From Deinococcus sonorensis KR-87 (GTDB lineage: Bacteria; Deinococcota; Deinococci; Deinococcales; Deinococcaceae), in assembly GCF_040256395.1 (NCBI RefSeq), contig NZ_CP158299.1, positions 897,501-961,500 of the forward strand: 64,000 nt of DNA, given 5' to 3'. Under the pieces are notes generated by a model, which saw nothing but the letters and a program-made list of their open reading frames with translations, had not been told where the DNA came from and made no database searches. The position numbers and the translations under genes are program-made. This document shows positions 54,062 through 63,532 of this stretch, piece after piece. Position 1 is the first letter of the stretch. Each line of letters opens with the position of its first letter.

Positions 54062-55882
54062 TCAAGTTTCCCGTGAAACAGGCGGAGCGCTGCGGAGGTG
54101 AACCAGCAGGGCACTGATGTCCGAGTGACGCACGCCCGGCAGCCGGCCAGCCTGGGCCAGGGTCGTGGGCCGGGCCCGCTGCAACCGCTCCCGGGCCTCA
54201 TTCGACAGCGCCGGGACAGTGGCGAAGTCCAGGTGCTGCACACTCAGCTGCTGCGCCCGCTGCTCCCCGTCCAGCTGCCGCTGCGCCCGCTCGATGTAGC
54301 CGGCGTACTTCACCTGCACCTGCAGGCTCTCGCGCTCCTGCGCACTCAGCGATGGCAGCGCGAACCCCAGCGCATCCAGATCTGCCAGCTGCACCTCCGG
54401 ACGCCGCAACCAGCCATCGGCCGTGATGCCGTCCTTGCGTTGGGCGGCCAGCGCCTGCCGCGCGTCCTCAATGCGCCGGTATTTCTGCTGCACCTGCTGC
54501 AGCGCCGCGTCACTCAGCAGTCCGAGCTGATGACCCCAGGCGCTGAGCCGCTGATCCGCGTTGTCCTGTCGGCACAGCAGGCGGTGTTCGACCCGGCTGG
54601 TCATCATGCGGTACGGCTCGTCGCTGCCCTTATGGACCAGATCGTCCAGCATCACACCGATGTAGCCGCTCTCGCGCGGGAGCGCCGGAGTATCGAGTCC
54701 GAGTCCCCGCCGAGCCGCGGCTGTTCCGGCCACCAGTCCCTGAGCCGCCGCCTCCTCGTAGCCGGATGTGCCATTCAGCTGGCCGGCGGTGTAGATGCCT
54801 GGCATGTGGCGCGACTCCAGATTGAGGGTCAGGTCCAGGCTATCTATGACGTCGTACTCAACCGCGTAGGCATACCGCTGGATGACCGCCCGCTCAAACC
54901 CCGGAAGGGTTCGGACCAACTGATCCTGCAGCGCCGGTGGCAGGCTGCTGGAAAAGCCCTGCAGGTACACCTCGCTGGTCTGAATCCCGTCCGGTTCCAC
55001 GAACAGCAGGTGCCGGTCATGGTGAGCGAACCGCACCACCTTGTCCTCGATGCTGGGGCAATAGCGCGGGCCCAGGCCCTCAATGTCGCCCGCATACATC
55101 GGCGAGTGGTGCAGATTGTCGTGAATCAGCGTGTGCGTCCGGGCCGTGGTATGGGTCTGCCAAGTGGGGGACTCGCTGGCCCGCGGTCCAGGCCGCCCGG
55201 TGAAGGTCTGCGGCTGTGGATCCGCTGGAATTTCCAGCAGCGCTTCAAAATCAACCGAGTCGGCTCGGACCCGGGGTGGCGTGCCGGTCTTGTACCGCTT
55301 GAGCGGGTGTCCGCCCCGCCGGAGCGCCTGCGACAGAAACCGTGCGGGCGGCTCGCCCTGACGACCTTCCGGCCGCGTCTGGCGGCCATACCAGGTCTGT
55401 GCCTGCAGAAACGTGCCGGCCGCGATCACCACCGTGCGGCCCCGCACCCGTCGGCCGTCCACCATCACCACCTGCCACCCTTCACCGTCCGGCTCCAGGT
55501 CGGCCGCCTCGGCACGAATGATGTGGATGTCCGGGTGGCCGAGCACGTGCTCCTGAGCGCGCGAGGCGTATCCGTCGCGTTCGTTCTGCACCCGCAGCGA
55601 CTGGACTGCCGGCCCCTTGCTGGCGTTCAGCATCCGGGTGTGAATGGCGGTTTCATCGGCGACCCGGCCCATCAGGCCGCCCAGCGCCGTCAACTCGGCC
55701 ACCAGCTGACTCTTGCCAGGGCCGCCCACCGCCGGGTTACACGGCATGCGGCCGATGGTCGCGGGATTGCCCACCACCAGGGCCACTGGCGCGAAGCGGG
55801 CCGCCGCCCAGGCGGCCTCAATGCCGGCGTGCCCTCCGCCGATGACCACCACATTCCAGATCTGGGCCTCACTCTTGCGCAT
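54062..55882 (-). CDS. mnmG: tRNA uridine 5-carboxymethylaminomethyl modification enzyme MnmG (GidA)
   Basis: FAD protein that with MnmE modifies the wobble uridine of several tRNAs. The 606-residue protein has the dinucleotide loop [18 protein letters not shown] near residue 12, [16 protein letters not shown] near residue 47, and [16 protein letters not shown] near residue 370. Its last five residues (VSRET) and stop are encoded within parS-like site 2. The start is six bases after TACCAT. It heads the mnmG-ORF-rsmG-parA-parB cluster. Confidence 0.96.
   Translation of the reverse strand: MRKSEAQIWNVVVIGGGHAGIEAAWAAARFAPVALVVGNPATIGRMPCNPAVGGPGKSQLVAELTALGGLMGRVADETAIHTRMLNASKGPAVQSLRVQNERDGYASRAQEHVLGHPDIHIIRAEAADLEPDGEGWQVVMVDGRRVRGRTVVIAAGTFLQAQTWYGRQTRPEGRQGEPPARFLSQALRRGGHPLKRYKTGTPPRVRADSVDFEALLEIPADPQPQTFTGRPGPRASESPTWQTHTTARTHTLIHDNLHHSPMYAGDIEGLGPRYCPSIEDKVVRFAHHDRHLLFVEPDGIQTSEVYLQGFSSSLPPALQDQLVRTLPGFERAVIQRYAYAVEYDVIDSLDLTLNLESRHMPGIYTAGQLNGTSGYEEAAAQGLVAGTAAARRGLGLDTPALPRESGYIGVMLDDLVHKGSDEPYRMMTSRVEHRLLCRQDNADQRLSAWGHQLGLLSDAALQQVQQKYRRIEDARQALAAQRKDGITADGWLRRPEVQLADLDALGFALPSLSAQERESLQVQVKYAGYIERAQRQLDGEQRAQQLSVQHLDFATVPALSNEARERLQRARPTTLAQAGRLPGVRHSDISALLVHLRSAPPVSRET
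54066..54079. promoter_or_regulatory. parS: parS-like ParB-binding site 2, inside the mnmG 3' end
   Basis: The same 14 bp as site 1 lie within the final mnmG codons (minus strand GTT TCA CGG GAA AC). The coding constraint and the binding-site constraint coincide here. Confidence 0.85.
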
Positions 55883-55888
55883 GTCTTC

Positions 55889-55894
55889 ATGGTA
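55889..55894 (-). promoter_or_regulatory. Leaderless-type -10 box (TACCAT) of mnmG
   Basis: Minus-strand TACCAT, then GAAGAC and ATG 55882. Confidence 0.5.
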
Positions 55895-55993
55895 ACGCCC
55901 CCCTCATGGGAGCAAAGGGAAGCTGGTACACCCGTCACAGACGCCGCGTTAGAATGCCAGCGTCAACACGACAGCTCTCTCCAAGGAGGCCAC

Positions 55994-57100
55994 ATGATTC
56001 ATCCACTCCCCACGCCCGTGCAGTATCTGGGCGAGGACGGAAGCGTCCGGCCCGGCGTCACCCTGCCGGGCACGCCAGACGACTGGTATGCCCTCTGGCA
56101 CACCATGCTGCTGGTGCGCGAATACGACCGCAAACTGGTGACCCTGCTGCGGCAGGGCCGCACCACCTTCTACGCCCAGGCCGCCGGTATGGAGGCCACC
56201 CAGGTGGGCATCGGTCGGGCGCTGCGGCCCGGCCACGACTGGGTCTGGGGCTACTACCGCGACCAGGGCATTGCCCTCACCATGGGGGCGCGCCTTCAAG
56301 ACCTCGCCGCTCAGATGCTCGGCAGCAACAGCGACCCGAACCGTGGCCGGCAGATGCCGCATCACTACGGCAGCGCCCAGATCAATTTTGTCAGCGCGTC
56401 CAGCAGCATCGCCAATCAGGTGCCGCCGGCGACCGGCACCGCCCTGGCCCAGAAAATGCTCGGCACCGACGAGGTGACGGTCTGTACCTTCGGGGACGGC
56501 GCCACCAGTGAGGGCGACTGGCACGCCGGGCTGAACATGGCCGGCGTGCAGCAGGTGCCGTGCGTGTTCGTCTGCGAGAACAACCAGTGGGCCATCAGCA
56601 CACCGCTGAGCCGCCAGACCGCCAGCGACGGCATTGTGGCCAAGGCGGCCGGCTACGGCATGCCGGGCGTGCAGGTGGACGGCAACGATGTGCTGGCGGT
56701 CTGGGCCGTGGTGCAGGAAGCGGTGGACCGGGCCCGGCGGGGCGGCGGCCCCACGCTGGTGGAGGCCCTGACCTACCGGATGGGCGCTCACAGCAATGCC
56801 GACGCCGACGCCGAGAAGACCTACCGCAGCCGTGAGGAGGTGCAGCACTGGCAGGCCCGCGATCCGCTGGTGCGCTTCGAGCGGTTTCTGGAGCGGCAGG
56901 GGCACAGCATCAGCGCCGCCCAGCGCTCGGAGGCAGTGGCCAGCCTGCACCGTCAGATCGACGAGGCGATTCAGGAAGCGGAGAACAGCGGCCAGCCGGA
57001 CTGGCGCAGCATGTTCGAGGACGTGTACGCCGACATGCCGGTGCACCTGCGCCGACAGTACCAGCAGCTGCGGCTGGAACAGGAAGCGGGGCAGTCATGA
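55994..57100 (+). CDS. bkdAA: Branched-chain 2-oxoacid dehydrogenase E1 component, alpha subunit
   Basis: Thiamine-diphosphate-dependent decarboxylase subunit. The 368-residue protein has [18 protein letters not shown] near residue 58 and the TPP motif [15 protein letters not shown], closing with CENNQWAIS near residue 200. The phosphorylation-loop region ([16 protein letters not shown]) is also present. It resembles the Thermus E1b alpha subunit, which favours branched-chain 2-oxoacids, although pyruvate cannot be excluded. AAGGAGG precedes ATG 55994; the open frame upstream into mnmG antisense is not coding. The beta-subunit gene overlaps its stop (ATGA). TAGAAT at 55950-55955 may be its -10 box. 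Confidence 0.93.
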   Translation: MIHPLPTPVQYLGEDGSVRPGVTLPGTPDDWYALWHTMLLVREYDRKLVTLLRQGRTTFYAQAAGMEATQVGIGRALRPGHDWVWGYYRDQGIALTMGARLQDLAAQMLGSNSDPNRGRQMPHHYGSAQINFVSASSSIANQVPPATGTALAQKMLGTDEVTVCTFGDGATSEGDWHAGLNMAGVQQVPCVFVCENNQWAISTPLSRQTASDGIVAKAAGYGMPGVQVDGNDVLAVWAVVQEAVDRARRGGGPTLVEALTYRMGAHSNADADAEKTYRSREEVQHWQARDPLVRFERFLERQGHSISAAQRSEAVASLHRQIDEAIQEAENSGQPDWRSMFEDVYADMPVHLRRQYQQLRLEQEAGQS

Positions 57101-58122
57101 CCACCACGGAATCCAGGCCTGCCGGGACCAGCGGGGCAGGGGAGAGCACCACCCTCACGCTGATCCAGGCGATCACGCTGGGCATGCAGGGCGAGATGCG
57201 CCGCGACCCCAGGGTTGTGGTGTTCGGAGAGGACGTCGGTGCGCGCGGCGGGGTCTTCCTGGCCACCGCCGGACTGCAACAAGAGTTCGGCGAGGAGCGG
57301 GTGTTCGACACCCCGCTGAGCGAGGCGGCCATCGTGGGCGCCGCAGTGGGCATGGCGGTGCGCGGCCTGCGCCCGATCGCCGAGATTCAGTTCGCGGATT
57401 ACATGGGGCCGGGCTTCGACCAGCTGGTGAGTCAGGCGGCCAAACTGCGCTACCGCTCCGGCGGCCAGTTCAGCTGCCCCATGGTGGTGCGGACCCCCAG
57501 CGGCGGCGGCGTGAAAGGCGGCCACCACCACAGCCAGAGCCCGGAAGCGTACTACTGCCACACGCCCGGCCTGAAAGTGGTGATGCCCAGCACCCCCTAC
57601 GACGCGCTGGGCCTGCTGCGGGCCGCAGTGCGCGGCGCTGACCCGGTGATCTACTTCGAGCCGAAGCGGCTGTACCGGGCCGTCAAGGGTGAGGTGCCCA
57701 CCGAGGACTACATTGTTGAACTCGGCCGGGCCGCGGTTCGCCAGTCCGGCACCGACCTGAGTCTGATCGGATACGGCGGCGTGATGCCCGACGTGCTGAA
57801 GGCCGCCCAGGCGCTGGGCGAGCAGGGCGTGTCGGTGGAAGTGTTGGACCTACGGAGCCTGGTGCCCTGGGACCGTGAGGCAGTGATGGCCTCGGTGGCG
57901 CGCACCGGACGGGCCGTGCTGGTGAGCGAGGCGCCGCGCATCGGCAGCTTCATGACCGAGGTTGCATCCAGCATCCAGGAAGACGTGTTCGACAGCCTGC
58001 TGGCTCCGGTGGGGCTGGTCGCCGGCTTCGACACGCCCTACCCGTACGCCCAGGACCGGGTGTACCTGCCGGGTGCGGGCCGCATCGTGAACGCGGCGGT
58101 TCAGACGCTCAACTATGGCTGA
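57097..58122 (+). CDS. bkdAB: Branched-chain 2-oxoacid dehydrogenase E1 component, beta subunit
   Basis: The 341-residue partner of the alpha subunit has [17 protein letters not shown] near residue 46, [37 protein letters not shown] and VVRTPSGGG, all standard E1-beta motifs. It completes the alpha2-beta2 tetramer that oxidatively decarboxylates the 2-oxoacid and acylates the E2 lipoyl group. Products feed branched-chain fatty-acid precursors. Its start overlaps the alpha gene by 4 bp, and its end overlaps the small membrane-protein gene by 8 bp. Confidence 0.94.
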   Translation: MTTTESRPAGTSGAGESTTLTLIQAITLGMQGEMRRDPRVVVFGEDVGARGGVFLATAGLQQEFGEERVFDTPLSEAAIVGAAVGMAVRGLRPIAEIQFADYMGPGFDQLVSQAAKLRYRSGGQFSCPMVVRTPSGGGVKGGHHHSQSPEAYYCHTPGLKVVMPSTPYDALGLLRAAVRGADPVIYFEPKRLYRAVKGEVPTEDYIVELGRAAVRQSGTDLSLIGYGGVMPDVLKAAQALGEQGVSVEVLDLRSLVPWDREAVMASVARTGRAVLVSEAPRIGSFMTEVASSIQEDVFDSLLAPVGLVAGFDTPYPYAQDRVYLPGAGRIVNAAVQTLNYG

Positions 58123-58372
58123 ACCGCCCCGGCGCAGGCTGGCGCTGAACCTGTCGCGGCAGGTGCTGGGCCTGCTGGGGCTGGTGATCGGCGGCGTGCT
58201 GTACGCCCTGACCGGCCGGCTGGTGGCCCCGTGGGACAGCGTGGGAGTGGGCGTCCTGTTCGCCCTGCTGGGTCTGACGGCGCTGTGGTACGCCCGGGGC
58301 GAGCGCTGGATTCAGGTCCTGGGTCTGCTGCTGCTGCTGTACGGGGTAGCGCGGGCCGTATGGCTGCACTGA
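58115..58372 (+). CDS. Small three-helix membrane protein inside the 2-oxoacid dehydrogenase operon
   Basis: The 85-residue product has a basic N-terminus ([16 protein letters not shown]) and three hydrophobic helices at about 16-33, 41-59 and 66-82 ([20 protein letters not shown]). No known motif. It overlaps the E1-beta gene by 8 bp and precedes E2 by 43 bp, so it is co-transcribed with the complex. It may anchor or tune the complex at the membrane, or be an unrelated passenger. Confidence 0.65.
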   Translation: MAEPPRRRLALNLSRQVLGLLGLVIGGVLYALTGRLVAPWDSVGVGVLFALLGLTALWYARGERWIQVLGLLLLLYGVARAVWLH

Positions 58373-58415
58373 ACGCGCTGCGAGCAATATCAACTGACAT
58401 GAAACTGGAGACTGC

Positions 58416-59849
58416 ATGACAAGGGAAGTGGTACTGCCGGAACTGGCCGAGAGCATTGTGGAGGGCGAGATCCTCAAGTGGCTGGTGCAGGAGGGGGAGC
58501 CGGTGGCGCTGGAGCAGCCGCTGTGCGAGGTGATGACCGACAAGGTTACGGTGGAACTGCCCAGCCCGGTGGCCGGGGTGCTGAAGCGCCAGCTGGTGCA
58601 GGAGGGGCAGGTGGTGGCGGTCCACGCGCCGATCGCGCTGATCGAGGACGCCGCAGCGGCGGCCCCCAGTGCACCGGCGCAGACCGCTGCGCCCGCCCCC
58701 GCGCCGGCCGCCCCCTCCGGCCTCCCCACCGCCAGCGGCACGCCGGTGCAGGTGCTGGAAGCGCCGCCCGCTGCGAACGGCGACGAGGGGAGCCTGTTCC
58801 GGGCCTTCGCCTCGGACGAGAAGGTGCAGGTGGCGGGTCTGCGTGCCCCGGCGGAGCTGGCCGGACAGCAGGCGGGCCAGCCGGCGCAGCCCCTACCGCC
58901 GGAAGGGCAGGGGAGAGGGACCCAGCGGGTGCTGGCGGTGCCGGCCGCCCGGCAGCTGGCGCGGGAACTGGGCCTGGACATCGCCCAGGTGGCGGGCCAG
59001 GGGCCGAACGGCCGGGTGAGCGTGATGGACGTGCACCGCCACGCCCAGGCGCGTTCCGCCCCGGCCACCGACGCTCCGGCGGCCCGCAGTGCGCCGGGGC
59101 TGGGCGTGGCCCCGGTGCAGTACCGCACCCCCAAGGGCTACGAGGAGCGCGAGCGCCGCGAGCCGCTGCGGGGGCTGCGCCGGGCCATCAGCACCCAGAT
59201 GACCGCCAGCCACCTCTACACGGTCCGCACCCTGACGGTGGACGAGGTGAACCTGACCCGGCTGGTGGACCTGCGCGCCCGCCTGAACGCCGGGGCCGCC
59301 CCGGAGGACCCGCGGCTCAGCTACCTGCCGTTCATCTTCAAGGCGGTGGTGGCGGCGCTTCGGCTGTACCCCAGCCTGAACACCTCGCTGGACGAGGCGA
59401 CCCAGGAGGTGGTGCACAAGAGCTACTACAACCTGGGCATGGCGGTGGCCACCGACGCGGGGCTGGTGGTGCCGGTGATCCGGGACGCCGACCGGCGCAG
59501 CGTGCTGGACCTGAGCCGCACGGTGACCGACCTCGCCAGCCGGGCGCGGACCGGCAAGCTGGCCGCCGACGAACTGGCCGGCAGCACCTTCAGCATCACC
59601 AACATCGGCTCGGTGGGGGCACTGTTCAGCTTCCCGATCATCAACGTGCCGGACGCGGCGATCCTGGGCGTCCACAGCATCGTGAAGCGCCCGGTGTTCG
59701 ACGAGCACGACCGGGTCGTTCCGGCTCACATGATGTACCTGTCGCTGAGCTTTGACCACCGACTGGTGGACGGCGCTGAGGCGGCCCGCTTCTGCCGCGA
59801 GGTGATCCGGCTGCTGGAGGACCCGGAGCGTCTGCTGGTATCGGTGTGA
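58416..59849 (+). CDS. bkdB: Branched-chain 2-oxoacid dehydrogenase E2 (dihydrolipoyl acyltransferase)
   Basis: Core of the complex, 477 residues. The lipoyl domain (1-75) has the modified lysine in CEVMTDKVTVELPSP near residue 43. An Ala/Pro-rich swinging arm (80-110) follows. The peripheral subunit-binding domain is near 172-205 (VLAVPAARQLARELGLDIAQ, GPNGRV). The acyltransferase domain has RRAISTQMTASH and the catalytic motif SFDHRLVDGAEAARF near the end. GGAG precedes the ATG. E3 is encoded 93 bp downstream from its own leaderless-type promoter. Confidence 0.95.
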   Translation: MTREVVLPELAESIVEGEILKWLVQEGEPVALEQPLCEVMTDKVTVELPSPVAGVLKRQLVQEGQVVAVHAPIALIEDAAAAAPSAPAQTAAPAPAPAAPSGLPTASGTPVQVLEAPPAANGDEGSLFRAFASDEKVQVAGLRAPAELAGQQAGQPAQPLPPEGQGRGTQRVLAVPAARQLARELGLDIAQVAGQGPNGRVSVMDVHRHAQARSAPATDAPAARSAPGLGVAPVQYRTPKGYEERERREPLRGLRRAISTQMTASHLYTVRTLTVDEVNLTRLVDLRARLNAGAAPEDPRLSYLPFIFKAVVAALRLYPSLNTSLDEATQEVVHKSYYNLGMAVATDAGLVVPVIRDADRRSVLDLSRTVTDLASRARTGKLAADELAGSTFSITNIGSVGALFSFPIINVPDAAILGVHSIVKRPVFDEHDRVVPAHMMYLSLSFDHRLVDGAEAARFCREVIRLLEDPERLLVSV

Positions 59850-59930
59850 GCTGGGAAGCAGTCGGATTCACCACTTTCAGGCGTAGATCCCCTTGGCCGG
59901 ACCTGCATTCTTTTCAGGGCGGGCGCACTC

Positions 59931-59936
59931 TAGACT
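59931..59936 (+). promoter_or_regulatory. Leaderless-type -10 box (TAGACT) of lpdA
   Basis: TAGACT lies six bases before ATG 59943, and a GTG between them (59937) is too close to be the start. It lets E3 be expressed apart from E1/E2. Confidence 0.7.
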
Positions 59937-59942
59937 GTGGCC

Positions 59943-61334
<1,392 letters not shown>

Positions 61335-61349
61335 GGCGAGCCCACCAGA

Positions 61350-61379
61350 ACGGTCCCTGCCACACCACGCAGGGACCGT
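61350..61379 (+). terminator. Hairpin after lpdA
   Basis: ACGGTCCCTGC (61350-61360) pairs perfectly with GCAGGGACCGT (61369-61379) around an 8-nt loop. The following GTTGTTG is only weakly T-rich. Confidence 0.65.
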
Positions 61380-61452
61380 CCCGGTGTTGTTGTCCCCATG
61401 AGCAGCTTCTCAAGGCGCGTCAAGTCTCGGGCACGGCGGCGGCGGAGCGGGC

Positions 61453-61458
61453 TAGACT
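61453..61458 (+). promoter_or_regulatory. Leaderless-type -10 box (TAGACT) of the YfcE-like phosphoesterase gene
   Basis: TAGACT, then GCCGAGC and ATG 61466. Confidence 0.65.
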
Positions 61459-61465
61459 GCCGAGC

Positions 61466-62200
61466 ATGAGGCTCGCCGTCCTTGCCGACCTGCACGCCAA
61501 CCTGGAGGCGACGCTGGCGGTCCACGCCGACATTCAGCGGCGCGGCATCACCGAAGTGTGGGTGCTGGGCGACCTGGTGGGCAAGGGGCCCCGCCCGCGC
61601 GAGGTGCTGGCCTGGGTACAGGCATACGCCACCCGCGTCATCCAGGGCAACTGGGATGCCCGGGTGGCCGGCGCCACCCACCGCCCGCAGGACCTGTGGC
61701 CGCGCGCGCTGCTGAGCGCCGGCGACCTGCGTTATCTGGCCGAGCTGCCGTACGGCATCGAGGAGCAGTTTGCCGGGCAGCAGTGGCGCTTTGTGCATGC
61801 CGGCAGCAAGGGGGTGTTTCACCGGCTGTACCCACACAGCAGCCTGCAGGAGCAGGTGGCGGCCTTCGAACCGAACCCGGCGCTGGGTCTGCACCAGCAC
61901 GCCGACGCGCTGGTCTATGCCGACATCCACGAGGCGCTGATTCTGGACGTGGAGGGCCTGCCGCTGATCAACTGCGGCTCGGTGGGCAACCCGCTGGACT
62001 CCACCCTGGCCTGCTACCTGATCCTGGAGTTCGGGGAGATCGGGTACAGCCTGCAGTTCGTCCGGCTCCCATACAACCGTCAGGCCGAGATCGCGGCGGC
62101 CGAGGCCAGCGGGATGCCCTTCACCCGCGAGTACATCACCGAGCTGCTGACCGGGGCCTACCAGCGCCGGCGCCTGCGCACCGGCACCGAGACCGGCTGA
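61466..62200 (+). CDS. Metallophosphoesterase (YfcE/MJ0936-like)
   Basis: The 244-residue protein starts [19 protein letters not shown], with DxH motif DLHAN, then [16 protein letters not shown] (GD), [11 protein letters not shown] (GNxD for the usual GNH) and FVHAG plus INCGSVGNP. This order fits small bacterial phosphodiesterases that act on cyclic nucleotides or bis-p-nitrophenyl phosphate in vitro. The physiological substrate is unknown. It starts from a leaderless-type promoter. Confidence 0.88.
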   Translation: MRLAVLADLHANLEATLAVHADIQRRGITEVWVLGDLVGKGPRPREVLAWVQAYATRVIQGNWDARVAGATHRPQDLWPRALLSAGDLRYLAELPYGIEEQFAGQQWRFVHAGSKGVFHRLYPHSSLQEQVAAFEPNPALGLHQHADALVYADIHEALILDVEGLPLINCGSVGNPLDSTLACYLILEFGEIGYSLQFVRLPYNRQAEIAAAEASGMPFTREYITELLTGAYQRRRLRTGTETG

Positions 62201-62225
62201 GCGGGCCTGGCCCGGCTGCATACAA

Positions 62226-62254
62226 TTGACTGCTGACGCATACCGCGCTATAGT
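62226..62254 (+). promoter_or_regulatory. Strong consensus promoter with no gene behind it
   Basis: TTGACT (62226-62231) and TATAGT (62249-62254) are exactly 17 bp apart. The predicted start near 62261 is at the foot of a hairpin with a T-run, so any transcript would be only about 25-30 nt. No tRNA or ORF fits on this strand. Confidence 0.7.
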
Positions 62255-62264
62255 TGTTCCATCA

Positions 62265-62287
62265 CCGCCTGAGAGGGCGGATTTTTT
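62265..62287 (+). terminator. Intrinsic terminator (CCGCC/GGCGG stem, T-run)
   Basis: CCGCC (62265-62269) pairs with GGCGG (62276-62280) around TGAGAG, followed by ATTTTTT. It may end transcripts of the phosphoesterase gene and those from the promoter just upstream. Confidence 0.8.
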
Positions 62288-62960
62288 ATGCCTGCGAAGG
62301 GTGGGCCAGCCAGGCCAGCGCTGCCTCGACGTCCGCGAGGTCCTGCAGCACCTGGGCGCGGCCATGCGCAGCCAGCCGGGCCAGACGCTGCTGCTGGGCC
62401 TGCAACTCCTCCAGCAGCAGCGGATGCTGCTCGCGCAGCAGGTGTGGTCCGAACCGCAGCGCCGCGTTCGGCGGCAGCCCCAGATAGGCGGGGTCCGGAC
62501 CGGCATGCGGCTCCAGCCGCAGCACCGGATAGCGCCAGAACCCGGCCACCAGCCGCTCGGCCACCAGCCAGTAGCCGTGGGCAGCGGCCCAGCGCCGCAG
62601 CAGGCCCGGGTCGTCGTTCGGCTGCAGCACCAGCGCGCCGGGCGGCTGGGGCGCGCGCTCCAGGATGCGGACCATGGTGCGGGCGCCCAGGCCGGTCAGG
62701 CTGACCGAACCCAGCTCATGCGGCTGCAGCGGCCCGAAGCCGTCGCCCAGCCGCAGCTCACAGCGCTCCAACAGCCCGGCCGAGCCGAGGCCCTGGCGCG
62801 CCGTCTCCAGCGGCCCCGGCGTCTTCTCGACCACGATACAGCGCTGCACCCGCCCGGAGCGCAGCAGCAGCACCGGCAACCCGGCGTGATCGCTGCCGAT
62901 GTCCACGTGCAGCTCGCTGCGGATCAGCTCAGCGGCGGCGTGCAGCCGGGCATCGGTCAT
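62286..62960 (-). CDS. trmK: tRNA (adenine22-N1)-methyltransferase TrmK family protein
   Basis: The 224-residue protein has a SAM-binding VDIGSDHAGLPVLLL near residue 20, VVEKTPGPLETARQGL, LRLGDGFGPL, and a C-terminal helical arm, as in the TrmK (formerly DUF633) family that methylates A22 of tRNA. The NPPY-like catalytic motif of other methyltransferases is replaced by LQPNDD, which is normal for TrmK. Its ATG overlaps the YqhA-family gene stop (ATGA). Confidence 0.85.
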   Translation of the reverse strand: MTDARLHAAAELIRSELHVDIGSDHAGLPVLLLRSGRVQRCIVVEKTPGPLETARQGLGSAGLLERCELRLGDGFGPLQPHELGSVSLTGLGARTMVRILERAPQPPGALVLQPNDDPGLLRRWAAAHGYWLVAERLVAGFWRYPVLRLEPHAGPDPAYLGLPPNAALRFGPHLLREQHPLLLEELQAQQQRLARLAAHGRAQVLQDLADVEAALAWLAHPSQA

Positions 62961-63511
62961 GGGTGAGGGCCCCCCGGCCCCCCGGCCTCGTGGCCCTCAC
63001 CACCGGAGCGCTGAAGCACCACCGAGTACACCGCGATGGCCAGGATCACCGCCGCCAGGCTCAGGCCCAGCGGCAGCACCGACGCGGTGCCGTCCCACTT
63101 CAGCGCCACCTTGAAGAACTCCACGCTCAGCGCCACCACCACGATGCCCAGCAGCTTCTGCTTCAGGTCGTCGAAGGTGCGGATGTGCAGCCAGGGCGGC
63201 AGGTTGTCGAGCTGCTGCACGAACAGCGCCTGCAGGCCTACGCTGATGATCAGCAGGGCCGTGGCGACCAGCAGCACATCGGTCTGTTCCACCGCCGAGA
63301 GCAGCAGCGTCTTGCTGGTGGCTTCGCCCCCGATGTCCGGGAGCGCCTCCCACAGCACCCGGAAGGTCCGCGCCGCGCCGAACACGAACAGGGCCAGCGA
63401 GAAGACCAGGCTCGACAGGACGCCGAACTCCGCGATCAGCAGGGTCAGGCTGAAGCCGCGCCGTTTCAGCCACGATCGGCGGTCGGGCGGGTCACGCGGA
63501 GGAATGGCCAT
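62957..63511 (-). CDS. YqhA/UPF0114 family membrane protein
   Basis: The product of about 184 residues has hydrophobic helices near 20-48, 78-100, 122-142 and 146-168, and the family pattern VDVLLVATALLIISVGLQAL (here starting TDVL) followed by LFVQQLDNLPPWLHI and DLKQKLLGIVVVALSVEFF. Function is unknown across the family. The start is taken at ATG 63511, seven bases after TATGCT and adjacent to GGAGG; ATG 63523 overlaps that box. It is coupled to trmK. Confidence 0.86.
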   Translation of the reverse strand: MAIPPRDPPDRRSWLKRRGFSLTLLIAEFGVLSSLVFSLALFVFGAARTFRVLWEALPDIGGEATSKTLLLSAVEQTDVLLVATALLIISVGLQALFVQQLDNLPPWLHIRTFDDLKQKLLGIVVVALSVEFFKVALKWDGTASVLPLGLSLAAVILAIAVYSVVLQRSGGEGHEAGGPGGPHP

Positions 63512-63518
63512 GCCCTCC

Positions 63519-63524
63519 AGCATA
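63519..63524 (-). promoter_or_regulatory. -10 box (TATGCT) of the yqhA-like/trmK operon
   Basis: Minus-strand TATGCT, then GGAGGGC and ATG 63511. The spacer happens to contain a Shine-Dalgarno-like GGAGG, but it would be at the very 5' end if transcription starts at the ATG. Confidence 0.5.
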
Positions 63525-63532
63525 GGCGAGCG

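Larger units (their letters stand above)
54007..54080. repeat. Tandem 30-bp repeat carrying two parS-like sites
   Basis: Two 30-bp units at 54007-54036 and 54051-54080 are identical except at two positions. Each has a GTTTCAC half-site, a 6-base spacer (CGTTAG or CGTCAA), then GTTTCCCGTGAAAC. Their starts are 44 bp apart. They occupy the short gap after mnmG and run into its last codons. Confidence 0.8.

Noticed and set aside
54098..55993. N-terminal extension of the E1-alpha frame back through the mnmG antisense
   Set aside because: The frame happens to stay open, but AAGGAGG and ATG 55994 give the family-typical start, and the extension is the mnmG complement.
62288..62704. 138-residue plus-strand ORF right after the orphan promoter and terminator
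   Set aside because: It is the antisense of trmK, Pro/Ala/Arg-rich, and separated from the promoter by an intrinsic terminator.
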